DNA of 64,000 nt from Carnobacterium inhibens subsp. inhibens DSM 13024 (GTDB lineage: Bacteria > Bacillota > Bacilli > Lactobacillales > Carnobacteriaceae), in NCBI RefSeq assembly GCF_000746825.1, contig NZ_JQIV01000006.1, positions 1,330,784 to 1,394,783 of the forward strand, read 5' to 3'. A program made the position numbers and the translations under genes. This document shows, piece by piece, positions 7,525 through 19,322 of the stretch (its first letter is position 1; each line of letters begins with the position of its first letter). Under the pieces are notes generated by a model, which was not told where the DNA came from, searched no databases, and saw only the letters and a list, made by a program, of their open reading frames with translations.

Positions 7525-8703
7525 ATGAATTTAAACAACTTGAAAAAAAAATTCACCGAACTTTTTAAACAAACTGATATGGAAGCGTTTTTTTCTCCTG
7601 GGAGAATTAACTTGATTGGAGAACACACTGATTACAACGGTGGGAATGTTTTTCCATGCGCAATTACTTTAGGGACATACGGTTTAGCAGCAAAACGTGA
7701 GGATAAAACGCTTAACTTCTATTCTGAAAACTTTGCTGAATTAGGTATTATTTCTATTGATTTAGATAACTTAGAATACAATGCAGCAGATAGATGGACG
7801 AATTATCCTAAAGGAATGATCAAGTTTTTAAAAGAGTCTGGGTATGATATCAATCAAGGACTAGATATTCTTTATTACGGTAATATTCCAAATGGAGCAG
7901 GTCTTTCCTCCTCCGCTTCGATTGAATTATTGACAGGATTTATAGTACAAACACTGTTTGGTTTAGACATCGATCGATTAGAGTTGATTAAAACTGGTCA
8001 ACGAGTGGAAAATGAATTTATTGGGGTCAATTCAGGTATTATGGATCAATTTGCAGTAGGTAAAGGCAAAAAAGATACAGCTATTTTACTAGACTGCAAC
8101 ACTTTAGACTATGAATTGATTCCAGTAGTGTTAGAAAACCATTCAATTGTTATTATGAATACTAAAAAAAGACGTGAATTAGCTGATTCTAAATATAATG
8201 AACGTCGCAGTGAATGTGATCAAGCATTAGCAGAATTACAAAAAGTTCTTACTATTTCTTCATTAGGAGAATTAGATGAACAAACTTTTGATCAGCATCA
8301 ATCTATCCTTTCAAATGAAACCATTCTAAAAAGAGCACGTCATGCTGTAACTGAGAACCAAAGGACACTTAAGGCATCCGTAGCTTTAAAGGCTGGAAAT
8401 TTGGAAGAGTTTGGGCAATTAATGAATGAATCACATATTTCCTTGAGAGATGATTATGAAGTAACTGGTCCGGAACTGGACATAATGGTTCAAGCTGCTT
8501 GGGATCAGCCTGGAATTTTAGGGGCTCGAATGACAGGCGCTGGTTTTGGTGGGTGTGCCATAGCAATCGTTGAGAACAATAAAATAGATGAATTTATTGA
8601 CCAAGTTGGCAAACAATACCTAGATCAAATTGGTTACCCTGGCGAGTTTTATATTGCTCAAATCAGTGATGGTCCTAAATTGCTTGAGGAGGAATCAGTA
8701 TGA
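7525..8703 (+). CDS. galK: Galactokinase
   Basis: This GHMP kinase of 392 residues phosphorylates alpha-D-galactose at C1 with ATP, the first committed step of the Leloir pathway in the cytosol. Visible motifs are the galactokinase signature [15 protein letters not shown] (about 26-40), the ATP loop GAGLSSSAS (about 124-132) and the C-terminal [12 protein letters not shown] (about 336-347). AAGGAGG lies 8 nt before the ATG. The stop overlaps the galE start by 4 nt (ATGA), so the two genes are translationally coupled. First gene of galKETMR. Confidence 0.97.
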   Translation: MNLNNLKKKFTELFKQTDMEAFFSPGRINLIGEHTDYNGGNVFPCAITLGTYGLAAKREDKTLNFYSENFAELGIISIDLDNLEYNAADRWTNYPKGMIKFLKESGYDINQGLDILYYGNIPNGAGLSSSASIELLTGFIVQTLFGLDIDRLELIKTGQRVENEFIGVNSGIMDQFAVGKGKKDTAILLDCNTLDYELIPVVLENHSIVIMNTKKRRELADSKYNERRSECDQALAELQKVLTISSLGELDEQTFDQHQSILSNETILKRARHAVTENQRTLKASVALKAGNLEEFGQLMNESHISLRDDYEVTGPELDIMVQAAWDQPGILGARMTGAGFGGCAIAIVENNKIDEFIDQVGKQYLDQIGYPGEFYIAQISDGPKLLEEESV

Positions 8704-9698
8704 CAGTCTTAGTATTAGGAGGAGCCGGTTATATCGGTTCTCATGCCGTTGATCAATTAATTGATCAACAATATGACGTAGCAGTAGTGGATAATTTACA
8801 AACTGGACACCAAGTTGCAGTTCATAAAAAAGCTCGGTTTTATCAAGGGGACATTCGTGACAAAATTTTTATGGAATCTATTTTTGAAAAAGAGTCGATT
8901 GAAGGAGTTATGCACTTTGCAGCAAATTCTTTAGTCGGAGAGTCTATGCAACAACCCTTACAATACTTTAATAATAATGTTTATGGTACGCAGGTAATTT
9001 TAGAAACCATGCAGAAATTCGATGTTAAATCCATTGTCTTCTCTTCTTCAGCTGCTACATATGGCGAGCCAAAAGAAGTTCCAATTAAGGAAACTGCAGA
9101 CACCAATCCTGAAAGTCCTTACGGTGAAACAAAATTGATGATGGAAAAGATATTGAAATGGTGCGACAAAGCTTATGATATGAAATTTGTTGCTTTACGG
9201 TATTTTAATGTAGCCGGAGCAAAATTAGATGGCAGCATTGGTGAAGATCATTCGCCAGAATCACATTTAGTGCCGCTTATTTTACAGACTGCTTTAGGCC
9301 AAAGAGACGAACTAACTATTTTTGGGGATGATTATGCTACATCAGACGGTACTTGTATCCGCGATTATGTCCATGTCGTCGATTTAGTTGAAGCACATAT
9401 CTTAGCACTCAAGTATTTGAAAGCTGGAAATCAAAGCACTGTTTTTAATTTAGGCAGCAGTACCGGATTTTCGGTAAAAGAAATGTTGAATACTGCACGT
9501 GAAGTTACCGGAAGAGAGATTCCTGCGACAGTAACAACACGTCGAGCTGGTGATCCCAGCACATTAATTGCTTCAAGCGAGAAGGCAAAAACTATTTTAA
9601 ATTGGAAACCTCAATATACAGATATGAAAGATATCATAGCATCAGCTTGGAATTGGCATAAAAACTCTCCTCATGGTTATACAGACACACACAATTAG
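8700..9698 (+). CDS. galE: UDP-glucose 4-epimerase
   Basis: An extended short-chain dehydrogenase of 332 residues. The NAD-binding loop GGAGYIGSH is at residues 7-15; the active site is given by SSSAATYG and by the YGETK motif near residue 141. It interconverts UDP-galactose and UDP-glucose and so closes the Leloir cycle. It overlaps galK by 4 nt and is followed by galT after 15 nt. Length and motifs are fully typical. Confidence 0.97.
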   Translation: MTVLVLGGAGYIGSHAVDQLIDQQYDVAVVDNLQTGHQVAVHKKARFYQGDIRDKIFMESIFEKESIEGVMHFAANSLVGESMQQPLQYFNNNVYGTQVILETMQKFDVKSIVFSSSAATYGEPKEVPIKETADTNPESPYGETKLMMEKILKWCDKAYDMKFVALRYFNVAGAKLDGSIGEDHSPESHLVPLILQTALGQRDELTIFGDDYATSDGTCIRDYVHVVDLVEAHILALKYLKAGNQSTVFNLGSSTGFSVKEMLNTAREVTGREIPATVTTRRAGDPSTLIASSEKAKTILNWKPQYTDMKDIIASAWNWHKNSPHGYTDTHN

Positions 9699-9713
9699 AA
9701 AGGATGAATGTAT

Positions 9714-11217
9714 ATGATCGACCAATCAGTAACCGACTTTATTCAAATCGGTTATCAAAATCAAGAAATTCATCCGTTAGATGTTCTTCTTAAACAAAAT
9801 CAATTGCTCGCCATGATTGGAAAACAGGCTTTAGATACAGATATAAAAGCTTCTATGCCATTACCAAATCGTTTGGAAATATTGGATACGCTAGTAGATT
9901 ATGCTATTCAAGAAAATGTGATTAAAGATTTGGAATCTGAAAGAGACATATTATCCGCAAAAATTATGAATCTCATCACTCCTTTGCCTTCTGAAGTAAA
10001 CTTGAAATTTTGGGATCTTTATCAAGAAAGCCCTAAATCTGCTACCAATTACTTTTATCACCTTAGTCGGGAAAATGACTATATTAAAACAAGGGCCATT
10101 GAAAAGAATATCGAATTTACCAAATCTACTATTTATGGTGATTTAGAGATTACGATCAATTTATCTAAACCAGAAAAAGACCCTAAACAGATAGCTTTGG
10201 CTAAAACAGCTCCTACTTCTTTCGGGTATCCTACTTGTCTATTATGTATGGAAAATGAAGGTTACGAGGGACATATAAATCATCCAGCTAGGAGCAATCA
10301 TCGTATTGTCCGTTTAACTTTAAATCAAGAAAATTGGGGGCTGCAATATTCACCTTATGCTTATTATGAAGAGCATTGTATTTTCCTGTCACAAGAACAT
10401 AAACCAATGAAACTAGAAAAAGCAACATTTGAGAAGCTTTTAAATATAGTAGAACAATTTCCACATTACTTCGTAGGGTCCAACGCTGATTTACCGATAG
10501 TTGGAGGCTCTATTCTTTCTCACGATCATTACCAAGGTGGCCAGCACACATTTGCAATGGCAAATGCAGCTACAGAGTATTCTTTTACATTAAAAGATAC
10601 TCCTTCTGTAGAAGCTGGAATCGTCAAATGGCCAATGTCAGTCATCCGCCTAAGAAGCGCTAATCAAACAGAATTAATAACTGCTGCAAATCTTATTTTA
10701 GATCAGTGGCGCTTGTATTCAGATAAGTCAGTAGATATTTTAGCTCAGACAAACGGTGAACTTCATAATACGATTACGCCTATCGCAAGATATAAAGAAA
10801 AAAAATATGAATTAGACTTAGTATTGCGCAATAATCGTACATCACAGCAATATCCTGAAGGGATTTTCCATCCTCATCCTGATGTTCAACATATCAAAAA
10901 AGAAAATATTGGGCTGATTGAAGTAATGGGCTTAGCTATCTTACCCCCAAGGCTAAAAAAAGAACTTGTTGAAGTTGAGCACTACTTATTAGATGAACCT
11001 CATCAGTTTGACACTTCTCATCAAGATTGGGCTAATGAATTAAAAAGAACAAAAAAAATTACAACAGAAACGGTCGGAACAATCATTGAAGATGCCGTTG
11101 GATCTATTTTCCTGAGAGTACTAGAAGACGCCGGAGTGTATAAACAAACAGATGAAGGAAAAGCTGCTTTTAAACGATTTATCAATAGTTTTGCTCATTC
11201 AAAAGGAGGAGAAAAGA

Positions 11218-11234
<17 letters not shown>
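9714..11234 (+). CDS. galT: Galactose-1-phosphate uridylyltransferase, type 2 (Firmicutes)
   Basis: About 506 residues, the long form found in Firmicutes and unrelated in length to the about 350-residue E. coli form. It transfers UMP from UDP-glucose to galactose-1-phosphate. The conserved stretch SHDHYQGGQHTFAM and the cysteine pair TCLLC (near residues 170-174) are visible. Two ATGs are possible; I prefer 9714 because AAAGGA (9699-9704) is 9 nt away, whereas the ATG at 9708 is only 3 nt from it. Its end overlaps galM by 17 nt. Confidence 0.95.
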
Positions 11235-13318
<2,084 letters not shown>

Positions 13319-13323
13319 CCAAA

Positions 13324-13373
13324 AAGGTACCGTCTCAGGATACATTTATATCCTAAGACGGTACCTTTTTACT
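13324..13373 (+). terminator. Terminator of the galactose operon
   Basis: A long stem pairs AAGGTACCGTCT..AGGATA with TATCC..AAGACGGTACCTT and is followed by a T-run. A strong intrinsic terminator 5 nt after the galR stop region. Confidence 0.92.
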
Positions 13374-13496
13374 TGTTTCTTTTCTTACCCTTCCAAAATC
13401 ACCCTTGACTCTTCTCTTTCTTCATCTTCTATTTCAATTATGAGTAACCTTACATATATAGAATAACAAGGTTAGGTACGTTTGTTTAATGGAAGC

Positions 13497-13530
13497 AAAA
13501 AGACTCTAAAGCGATTCACTTTAGAGTCCT
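13497..13530 (-). terminator. Terminator of the panE unit
   Basis: GACTCTAAAG (13502-13511) pairs perfectly with CTTTAGAGTC (13519-13528). On the minus strand it is followed by TCTTTTTG, ending transcription from the reductase gene. Confidence 0.85.
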
Positions 13531-13553
13531 TTCTTCTTTACTTACCTATTGTT

Positions 13554-14480
13554 TTAACGTTTAATTCCTAAAATATCTTCTTTCGCATGAATTAATTGCG
13601 TAATTTGTTTGCTATATGGTGCTTCAAAACCTTTAAGCTCTGATTCTTTTGCTACCACACCATTCAAAAAGTCAATTTCAGTTGGACGTTTATTCTTTAA
13701 ATCTTGGTGCATTGATGGATAATGCCCGCCAACCTTTTCAGCAGTTGCCTTCAAGTAATTGACAGTTTCTTCAACGTCTAATCTTACGCCTTCCGTTTCT
13801 GCTACACGAGAAAATTCACTAACAATTCCTCGATTTAATTCGTCGATTTGAGCAGTTTCAAATAGTTCTTTGATATTGCAATCCAGTATAGAACAAAGTG
13901 CATTCATTGTTCCATTAACACAAGCTTTTCTCCAAGTTGTAAAATGAACATCTGGACTGTATACACCGTTTAGTCCACAATCTGCCATCATCTTAACAAC
14001 TTGACGTGCGCCTTCTTCTTCATTCTCATCACTATTTTGAACTTCAACAGGGCCTTCTCCCATAAAATGTGTTTTCCCAGGAGCGTCTAGACCGCCTGTC
14101 CACACTGTTGTTCCCATAATGATATTCTTTTTAGGAATATATTCAGAAATGGTATTCGCGTGTCCTAAACCATTTAATAAGCAAACTACTTTTGTATCTT
14201 CCGTTAATATATGTTTGATTTCTTCTAACATATGTCTTAAACCCATTGATTTAGTAAAGATAAAAATAGTGTCAAATGTATCAGTGATTTCTTCCGGTTT
14301 ACCGATTGGAATAATGATAGTATCTTCTTTGCCATTTACTGTAACTGACAATCCGTTTTCTTTAATGGCGTTGATATGATCTTCCCAAAAATCTAATAAT
14401 GTAACATCATTTCCGCCTTTTTGCATCATATAACCAAAACCGCATCCTAAAGCTCCTGAACCAGCAATTGCTATTTTCAT
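13554..14480 (-). CDS. Ketopantoate reductase family protein (PanE/ApbA-like)
   Basis: The 308-residue protein has the Rossmann loop GSGALGCGFGY at residues 7-17 and the ketopantoate reductase pattern: K in IFTKSMG, then RKACVNGTMNAL in the C-terminal helical domain. Family members reduce 2-ketopantoate with NADPH for pantothenate/CoA synthesis, but in lactic acid bacteria some reduce other 2-keto acids to D-hydroxy acids. No pantothenate gene is next to it. Instead it follows, 40 nt downstream, a stand-alone EIIC-like transporter, which suggests a catabolic or hydroxy-acid role. GGAGGA precedes the ATG. Confidence 0.85.
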   Translation of the reverse strand: MKIAIAGSGALGCGFGYMMQKGGNDVTLLDFWEDHINAIKENGLSVTVNGKEDTIIIPIGKPEEITDTFDTIFIFTKSMGLRHMLEEIKHILTEDTKVVCLLNGLGHANTISEYIPKKNIIMGTTVWTGGLDAPGKTHFMGEGPVEVQNSDENEEEGARQVVKMMADCGLNGVYSPDVHFTTWRKACVNGTMNALCSILDCNIKELFETAQIDELNRGIVSEFSRVAETEGVRLDVEETVNYLKATAEKVGGHYPSMHQDLKNKRPTEIDFLNGVVAKESELKGFEAPYSKQITQLIHAKEDILGIKR

Positions 14481-14520
14481 TTTTAAAATTCCTCCAATTT
14501 AATTTAATGTATCTTTTATT

Positions 14521-15567
14521 TTAGTTTGAAGCGGGGATAAATTTAAAGATTTCATCATTGTAAACATGTAAGAACTTGCTGCATACCAAGTCAATAATAT
14601 ATCCACCAACAAAAGGAATTACGAAATAGGCTAATAAAACATTTACTAACCCAGTTCCCATGTTGAAAGCTTGAATAGGTCCAACTAGTCCAACGATCCC
14701 AAATCCAGCTGTTTGCGGAGTTCCCTGAATCGTAAGAACATAAACCCCTATACCTGAAACAATAGCATTAAGTATGACAGGGATCATAATTTTTGGATAC
14801 TTAATTAAGTTAGGAATCATCATTTTCATAGCACCAAGTAAGATAGCTAAAGTTGTTCCTGATTGATTAATTCGGATAGAGCCGATAACAAGAATAGCTG
14901 TACAAGCTGTTACTCCTACTGCTGCAGCTCCAGCTCCTAAACCAGATACTCCAATAGCAATTCCAATCGCTACTGTTGAAATCGGTGAAATAATTAATAC
15001 TGAGAAAGCAACAGAGATCAAAATAGCCATCACTAAGGGTTGAAGAGAAGTAAAGCTATTGATCAAATCCCCGATTGTAGAAGTAATGATCCCAACATAA
15101 GGCAACATGATCAAACCAATTGTTCCTACCCCAACACCAACAATAATCGGCATTAAAATTAATGTCAATGATCCTAATTTTCCTTGCAGCAAACGTGTAA
15201 CAAAAACTGCAATAGCAGAAACAAGCATAACATTAATCAAGTCTCCGATTCCAACTAATTGAACGCCAGTTTCAGTAACTTTATAAGCGCCAGATCCTAA
15301 GAATGTTGCTGCTCCAATAATGACACTTTCCATTCCATTCATTTTAAACTGTAAAGCTACAAGCACACCAATAATAGCGGGTGTAATAAATTGCATAATC
15401 GTAACCACACTTGATAGCAGTACAAATATAGATCCGTAAGGTATAAGAGCTTTGAATACAGACCCTAGTATCGCATTGGCAATCAATCCAATAACAATAC
15501 CTGATGCCGTTCCTCCTAGAACCTTATTTAGATAATCTTTACTCGTATATTTTACTGTATCTCCCAT
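14521..15567 (-). CDS. Stand-alone PTS EIIC-like membrane transporter (PTS_EIIC_2 type)
   Basis: A very hydrophobic protein of 348 residues with about ten membrane segments and glycine-rich turns such as GGTASGIVIGLIAN and GVSGLGAGAAAVG. It matches the group of predicted EIIC-like permeases that have no attached or neighbouring EIIA or EIIB. I start at the ATG at 15565-15567, 8 nt after AAAGG; a TTG three codons earlier overlaps the ribosome site. The coupling to the PanE-like gene downstream hints that it carries a small organic acid or pantoate-like compound; that is inference. Confidence 0.7.
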   Translation of the reverse strand: MGDTVKYTSKDYLNKVLGGTASGIVIGLIANAILGSVFKALIPYGSIFVLLSSVVTIMQFITPAIIGVLVALQFKMNGMESVIIGAATFLGSGAYKVTETGVQLVGIGDLINVMLVSAIAVFVTRLLQGKLGSLTLILMPIIVGVGVGTIGLIMLPYVGIITSTIGDLINSFTSLQPLVMAILISVAFSVLIISPISTVAIGIAIGVSGLGAGAAAVGVTACTAILVIGSIRINQSGTTLAILLGAMKMMIPNLIKYPKIMIPVILNAIVSGIGVYVLTIQGTPQTAGFGIVGLVGPIQAFNMGTGLVNVLLAYFVIPFVGGYIIDLVCSKFLHVYNDEIFKFIPASN

Positions 15568-15987
15568 TAAACTCAACCTTTCTTGTTTTATTAAATGAAT
15601 AATTAATCCTTTTTTTGAATTAGTTCAATTATTCACTAATATTTTCTACTAGTTAAATTTATCACAATATGTTTTTTATTTCAACCCAAATATCATTTTC
15701 TCATTTTTCACTCATCTATCCTTTAGTGTTGCTTATTAGTATCTCTTTGAAAATAATAGTTCCTATTTTTATATATAGGGTATACAAACTTTAAATAAAT
15801 AGGTCTATTATTTTAAAAACGACAAACGATTTCAAATTCAATTTTAATTTTCTCATGCATCACTTATTATTTTGATCAATTATTAACAAGAAGGATTAAA
15901 TATTTTTGAAAAAATAAATAAAAAAGTTTCATCCCAACATTTTTGTGCATAAAATCCTTTTATCACTTTTGCAGTAATTAAAAGGAT
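15568..15987. other. Gene-free intergenic stretch
   Basis: About 420 bp of very AT-rich sequence upstream of the EIIC-like gene. No frame with a ribosome site and no recognisable RNA was found. It must hold the promoter of the minus-strand unit, but no -35/-10 pair stands out. Confidence 0.5.
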
Positions 15988-16025
15988 AAAAACTCACACG
16001 GCTTTTAAAAGCCGTGTGAGTTTTT
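15988..16025 (-). terminator. Terminator of the Xre-ImmA unit
   Basis: A perfect 15-bp stem (15988-16002 with 16011-16025) with an 8-nt loop and T-runs on both strands. It lies about 50 nt after the end of the ImmA-like gene and can work in both directions. Confidence 0.9.
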
Positions 16026-16078
16026 ATAAAGTCCATACTCTGTTGTGCGTAAGTTTATTTAGTTTAATGATAATTACT

Positions 16079-16510
16079 TTATCTAGTTAAATAGTCTTCT
16101 AGTTCCTCTGAGACACCATAGTGATGCTGTAAATCCTTGAAAGTCTCAGGGGGGAAACCATAAGTTTCTTCATACATTTTTATCATTAGTTGTCCCGAAA
16201 AAATATTGGCTTCTCTTTCAAGTGTGCCTTTTCCATTTCTTTGGGTCGTATAGTAGGCACTAAGGTGTTCATGTTCAATCGCATGATACAACTCATGGGC
16301 CAATACAAAAAAACGTTCATTTTTTTCTATTAATTGTTCATTCAATAAAATAATTGTTTCATCTTTAAAGCGTACCGTTTCCCCTTTTGGAGTCTCGCCG
16401 AAAGGCACGTAAAGAACATCTATCCCTTTATTTTCCGCTAAAACAAATGGATCATACGTTTTAAATTCTTTATACAATTGTTGGATCAAGTCATACCACT
16501 TTTCAAACAT
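16079..16510 (-). CDS. ImmA/IrrE-family metallopeptidase
   Basis: The 143-residue protein has the zinc-protease motif HELYH at residues 72-76 within FVLAHELYHAIEHEH and further REANIFSGQLMI, typical of ImmA/IrrE proteins. Members cleave a partner Xre-type repressor and so switch on the repressed genes, as in ICEBs1 and several phages. Its ATG follows the Xre stop codon with no gap (TAAATG), so the pair is translationally coupled. The natural target is the Xre protein encoded just upstream. Confidence 0.9.
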   Translation of the reverse strand: MFEKWYDLIQQLYKEFKTYDPFVLAENKGIDVLYVPFGETPKGETVRFKDETIILLNEQLIEKNERFFVLAHELYHAIEHEHLSAYYTTQRNGKGTLEREANIFSGQLMIKMYEETYGFPPETFKDLQHHYGVSEELEDYLTR

Positions 16511-16870
16511 TTAATCCCTTCTTTTTTTCATTCTATCCCAAAAAACAGCGGCCAAAACATCTTGTACGCGTTGTTTGTCTTCTTCTGTTAAATCTTCTCC
16601 GCCATAAGCCATGTGAACGTTATTATTCAGCATTTCTTCTAAGTCAATCAAATCTTCAGGCGTCGCCCAATTTGGAACATCACGACCTAACAAATAATCG
16701 GTTGACACTTGAAAATAATCAGCTAATTTATTAAGAGTCTTGTTATCCGGTTCTCTGGTTCCTTGCTCATAATTAGCATACGTTGTGCGAGCAATTTCCA
16801 GGACGCCAGCCATATCTTCTTGTGTTAGTTTTTTTTCTTTTCGTAATTCCCTCAATTTATAGATATCCAT
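16511..16870 (-). CDS. Xre-family repressor, partner of the ImmA-like protease
   Basis: The 119-residue protein has an N-terminal helix-turn-helix at about residues 5-60 (KKLTQEDMAGVLEIARTTYA, NYEQGTREP, YFQVSTDYLLG). The rest is an acidic linker and tail, a plausible site for cleavage by the protease. It is divergent from the holin-like gene at 17089, and the space between them holds three copies of a related motif that are candidate operators. This is the standard layout of a phage- or ICE-type switch, although no integrase or structural phage gene is nearby. Confidence 0.9.
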   Translation of the reverse strand: MDIYKLRELRKEKKLTQEDMAGVLEIARTTYANYEQGTREPDNKTLNKLADYFQVSTDYLLGRDVPNWATPEDLIDLEEMLNNNVHMAYGGEDLTEEDKQRVQDVLAAVFWDRMKKRRD

Positions 16871-16903
16871 AGTACACCTCTATTACTATTTTCTATCTTT
16901 ATA

Positions 16904-17008
16904 TTACACGATTTGAGACAAAATTAAAACAATATTACATCGTTCGAGTATATATTATTGACTAATTTATAAACGAACTGTATCATTAATTTACACGATA
17001 CGAGTATA
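16904..17008. promoter_or_regulatory. Three operator-like motifs between xre and the holin gene
   Basis: The sites TTACACGATTTGAG (16904-16917), TTACATCGTTCGAGTATA (16935-16952) and TTACACGATACGAGTATA (16991-17008) share TTACA..G...GAG in the same orientation. Their position between divergent genes, one of which encodes an Xre repressor, makes them candidate binding sites for it. Spacing between starts is 31 and 56 bp. Confidence 0.55.
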
Positions 17009-17088
17009 AAACTAAATTAAAGACTATTTAAATGCATATCACTTTTTAAAAATACTCATTTAGTGTAATTAAATAAAGGAGTGAAGTT

Positions 17089-17454
17089 ATGGATCTTTCA
17101 TTTTTTATTTTTTTCTATACGATTATTAATCCTTATTTTGATTCCTATATCTATTTGTTTATTCTTACTATTTTAGTTGATTTTTTCACTGATTTTATCA
17201 ATTTTTGCTTGTCTAATAAGTCTGTAAAATTTACTCAAATCTTTAGTGTTAAACGATTGCTAAAAGATGGGCTCGTGATACTGCTTGTATTAATATTTTA
17301 TATTTATTTTTCTATATTTGAATTTGATTCTTACGCTCAACTCCTGATTTCTTTTTATATTGCTCATTATGGACTTTCTATCCTTGAAAATCTAAATGCT
17401 ATAGGAATACCAGTTCCTGAATTTATAAAAAAGAACATAAATAAATTTAAATAG
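17089..17454 (+). CDS. Phage holin family (holin_4/TcdE-like) small membrane protein
   Basis: The 121-residue protein has three to four membrane segments and ends in the hallmark of toxin-secretion/phage-lysis holins: IAHYGLSILENLNAIGIPVPEFIKK. In phages such proteins form membrane holes that let the lysin reach the wall. No lysin or other phage gene is adjacent. A GGAG site precedes the ATG. It is divergent from the Xre-ImmA pair and probably under its control, so it could be a remnant of a prophage lysis unit or a domesticated holin switch. Confidence 0.7.
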   Translation: MDLSFFIFFYTIINPYFDSYIYLFILTILVDFFTDFINFCLSNKSVKFTQIFSVKRLLKDGLVILLVLIFYIYFSIFEFDSYAQLLISFYIAHYGLSILENLNAIGIPVPEFIKKNINKFK

Positions 17455-17472
17455 TCCAATTTTTTAAAACTC

Positions 17473-17503
17473 TTGACCTTTACGTTGCGTGAAGGTTTAC
17501 AAT
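17473..17503 (+). promoter_or_regulatory. MerR-type promoter with 19-bp spacer and inverted repeat
   Basis: TTGACC (17473-17478) and TACAAT (17498-17503) are separated by 19 bp, the over-long spacer typical of MerR-activated promoters. The spacer carries ACCTTTACG-TTG-CGTGAAGGT, a near-perfect dyad. It lies directly before the MerR gene, so autoregulation is likely. Confidence 0.85.
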
Positions 17504-17540
17504 CAATATAAATCAAGCTGATTAGAAAGGAGGATTAGTA

Positions 17541-18299
17541 GTGGAATATACAATAAATGCTTTAAGTCGCATAGCTGGCGTGAGCAATCGAACACTTCGC
17601 TATTACGATGAAATTGGTTTGTTGGCACCTAAACGAAAAAATTCTAATGGCTACCGTATATACGGTAAGCAAGAAATTGAAAAACTGCAACAAATTTTAT
17701 TTTACCGTAATTTGGAAATGCCTTTAGATAATATCAAGCAAATACTAAATGATGTTCATTTTGATAGTGAGAAAGCTTTAATGGACCACCGTCAACGTTT
17801 ACTAGCTAAAAAAGCACAAATTGACCAATTACTAAAAACAATTGACAAAACATTAGCAAATAAGAGAGGAGACCTCCAAATGTCTGACAAAGAAAAATTT
17901 GAAGGATTTAAAGAAGAGTTGCTGAAAAAAAATGAAACTCAATATGGTACAGAAATTCGAGAAAAGTATGGCGCTGAAACCATTAAAAAAACCAATCAAA
18001 AATTTGCTGGTTTAAGCCAAGAAGATTACAATAAAATGCAAGACTTGTCCGCTAAAATACTAGAAGATTTAAAAATAGCCAGGCAAACAAACGACCCTGC
18101 TAGCAAAGAAGCTTTACAAGTAGCCCAAATCCACAAAGAATGGTTGTCTTTCACTTGGCCAAGCTACTCAAAAGAAGCACATCGAGGATTGGCACAAATG
18201 TACGTGGATGACCCAAGATTCACCAGCTATTACGACGAATCAGCAGGAAATGGAGCTGCAAAATTTTTGCGAGATGCTATCTTTAACTTTTTGAACTAA
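17541..18299 (+). CDS. MerR-family regulator with TipAS-type ligand domain
   Basis: The 252-residue protein starts with a MerR winged helix (NALSRIAGVSNRTLRYYDEIGL, residues 5-26, then NGYRIYG), followed by a dimerisation coiled coil (about 75-110) and a C-terminal helical domain (about 130-250) of the TipAS antibiotic-recognition type with WLSFTWPSYSKEAHRGLAQMY. Such proteins bind bulky drugs and activate their own gene and efflux genes. The start is GTG at 17541 after AAAGGAGG. No transporter follows directly; the next gene encodes a DUF975 protein behind a terminator. Confidence 0.9.
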   Translation: MEYTINALSRIAGVSNRTLRYYDEIGLLAPKRKNSNGYRIYGKQEIEKLQQILFYRNLEMPLDNIKQILNDVHFDSEKALMDHRQRLLAKKAQIDQLLKTIDKTLANKRGDLQMSDKEKFEGFKEELLKKNETQYGTEIREKYGAETIKKTNQKFAGLSQEDYNKMQDLSAKILEDLKIARQTNDPASKEALQVAQIHKEWLSFTWPSYSKEAHRGLAQMYVDDPRFTSYYDESAGNGAAKFLRDAIFNFLN

Positions 18300-18301
18300 A
18301 T

Positions 18302-18350
18302 AATCAAAAAAGAATTCTTATCTTTTCAGGAATTCTTTTTTGATTTTTCC
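18302..18350 (+). terminator. Terminator after the MerR gene
   Basis: A perfect 16-bp stem (AATCAAAAAAGAATTC with its complement ending at 18345) followed by TTTTTCC. Directly after the stop codon. Confidence 0.9.
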
Positions 18351-18492
18351 ACCCATACCAATCGATAATTGTTTCATTTTTATTTTGATTTTTAAAAAAT
18401 AAAATAGGTTCTTTTATTTTTCTATTGATTTTGCTACACTAACAGAAACAATAAGTAGCTCTAAAAAAATAGACACTAAAGGGGAAATCTAT

Positions 18493-19125
18493 TTGGACAG
18501 AAAGTATATAAAAAAACTTGCAAGAGACACCATTAAGCATCACTTTACCACTATACTATTGATCACTATCATTCCTATTTTACTCGACATTTATGGAGTA
18601 ATATCAGAAGATGACGGTCTACGTATTTTACCTAGTTTTATTCTTTCACTGATTGTCAGTATACTTGCTTCATCTATTTCACCCTTTATTAATAAATTAA
18701 TTTTAAAAATTAATCGACATCAACCGATTTCTTTTCAAAAAGACCTATTAGAAGCCTTCAAAACTGATGGTAATCGTTATGTGTTAACTATGTGGCTTAG
18801 AGAAATTTCAATCTTTTTTTGGTCGCTTCTCTTAATTATACCAGGTATCTATAAAGCTTATTCTTATTCTCTCGTCTCTTACTTATTAGTAGATAATGCT
18901 GATTTCAGCTATAAAGAAGCCCTTTCTAAAAGCGAAGAATTAATGGAAGGCTTCAAGATGGATTGGTTTATTATGGATCTATCGTTTTTACTTTGGGATA
19001 TCTTAGCACTATTTACATTTGGTATACCTTATATATGGGTAACACCCTACAAATGGGTCACTTATGCTCGTTTTTATGAAGAACGTATAAATGCTTCAGT
19101 TAGTGTTAAGCATTTTGTAGCATAG
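18493..19125 (+). CDS. DUF975-family membrane protein
   Basis: The 210-residue protein has about five membrane segments. The central LLIIPGIYKAYSYSLVSYLLVD and the acidic ALSKSEELM that follows are the hallmarks of DUF975 proteins, whose function is unknown. I accept the TTG at 18493 as start because GGGGAAA lies 8 nt upstream and the next codons match the family N-terminus (DRKYIKKLARDTIK). It is a single-gene unit. Confidence 0.85.
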   Translation: MDRKYIKKLARDTIKHHFTTILLITIIPILLDIYGVISEDDGLRILPSFILSLIVSILASSISPFINKLILKINRHQPISFQKDLLEAFKTDGNRYVLTMWLREISIFFWSLLLIIPGIYKAYSYSLVSYLLVDNADFSYKEALSKSEELMEGFKMDWFIMDLSFLLWDILALFTFGIPYIWVTPYKWVTYARFYEERINASVSVKHFVA

Positions 19126-19221
19126 GAATAATTTATCTGATGTTAAAATATTCTTAGAGCTTAGCCAACTAACTAAAACGAAAGCACTTTTACTATTTCT
19201 TTCTACATAAAAAATAAAAAT

Positions 19222-19273
19222 AAATAAAGAAAGAGCTAAACTTCCAAATTGAAGGTTTAGCTCTTTCTTATTT
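19222..19273. terminator. Bidirectional terminator
   Basis: AAAGAAAGAGCTAAAC..TTC pairs with GAA..GTTTAGCTCTTTCTT, with A- and T-runs on both sides. It lies between the DUF975 gene (plus) and the EIIC gene (minus) and can serve both. Confidence 0.85.
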
Positions 19274-19322
19274 AAATTTGTAAATACGTTTATTTTTAAT
19301 TATATTTCAACTTTATTATTAT

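Noticed and set aside
16079..17454. Calling the Xre-ImmA-holin region a prophage or integrative element.
   Set aside because: No integrase, excisionase, attachment repeats, lysin or structural genes are visible within several kilobases on either side.
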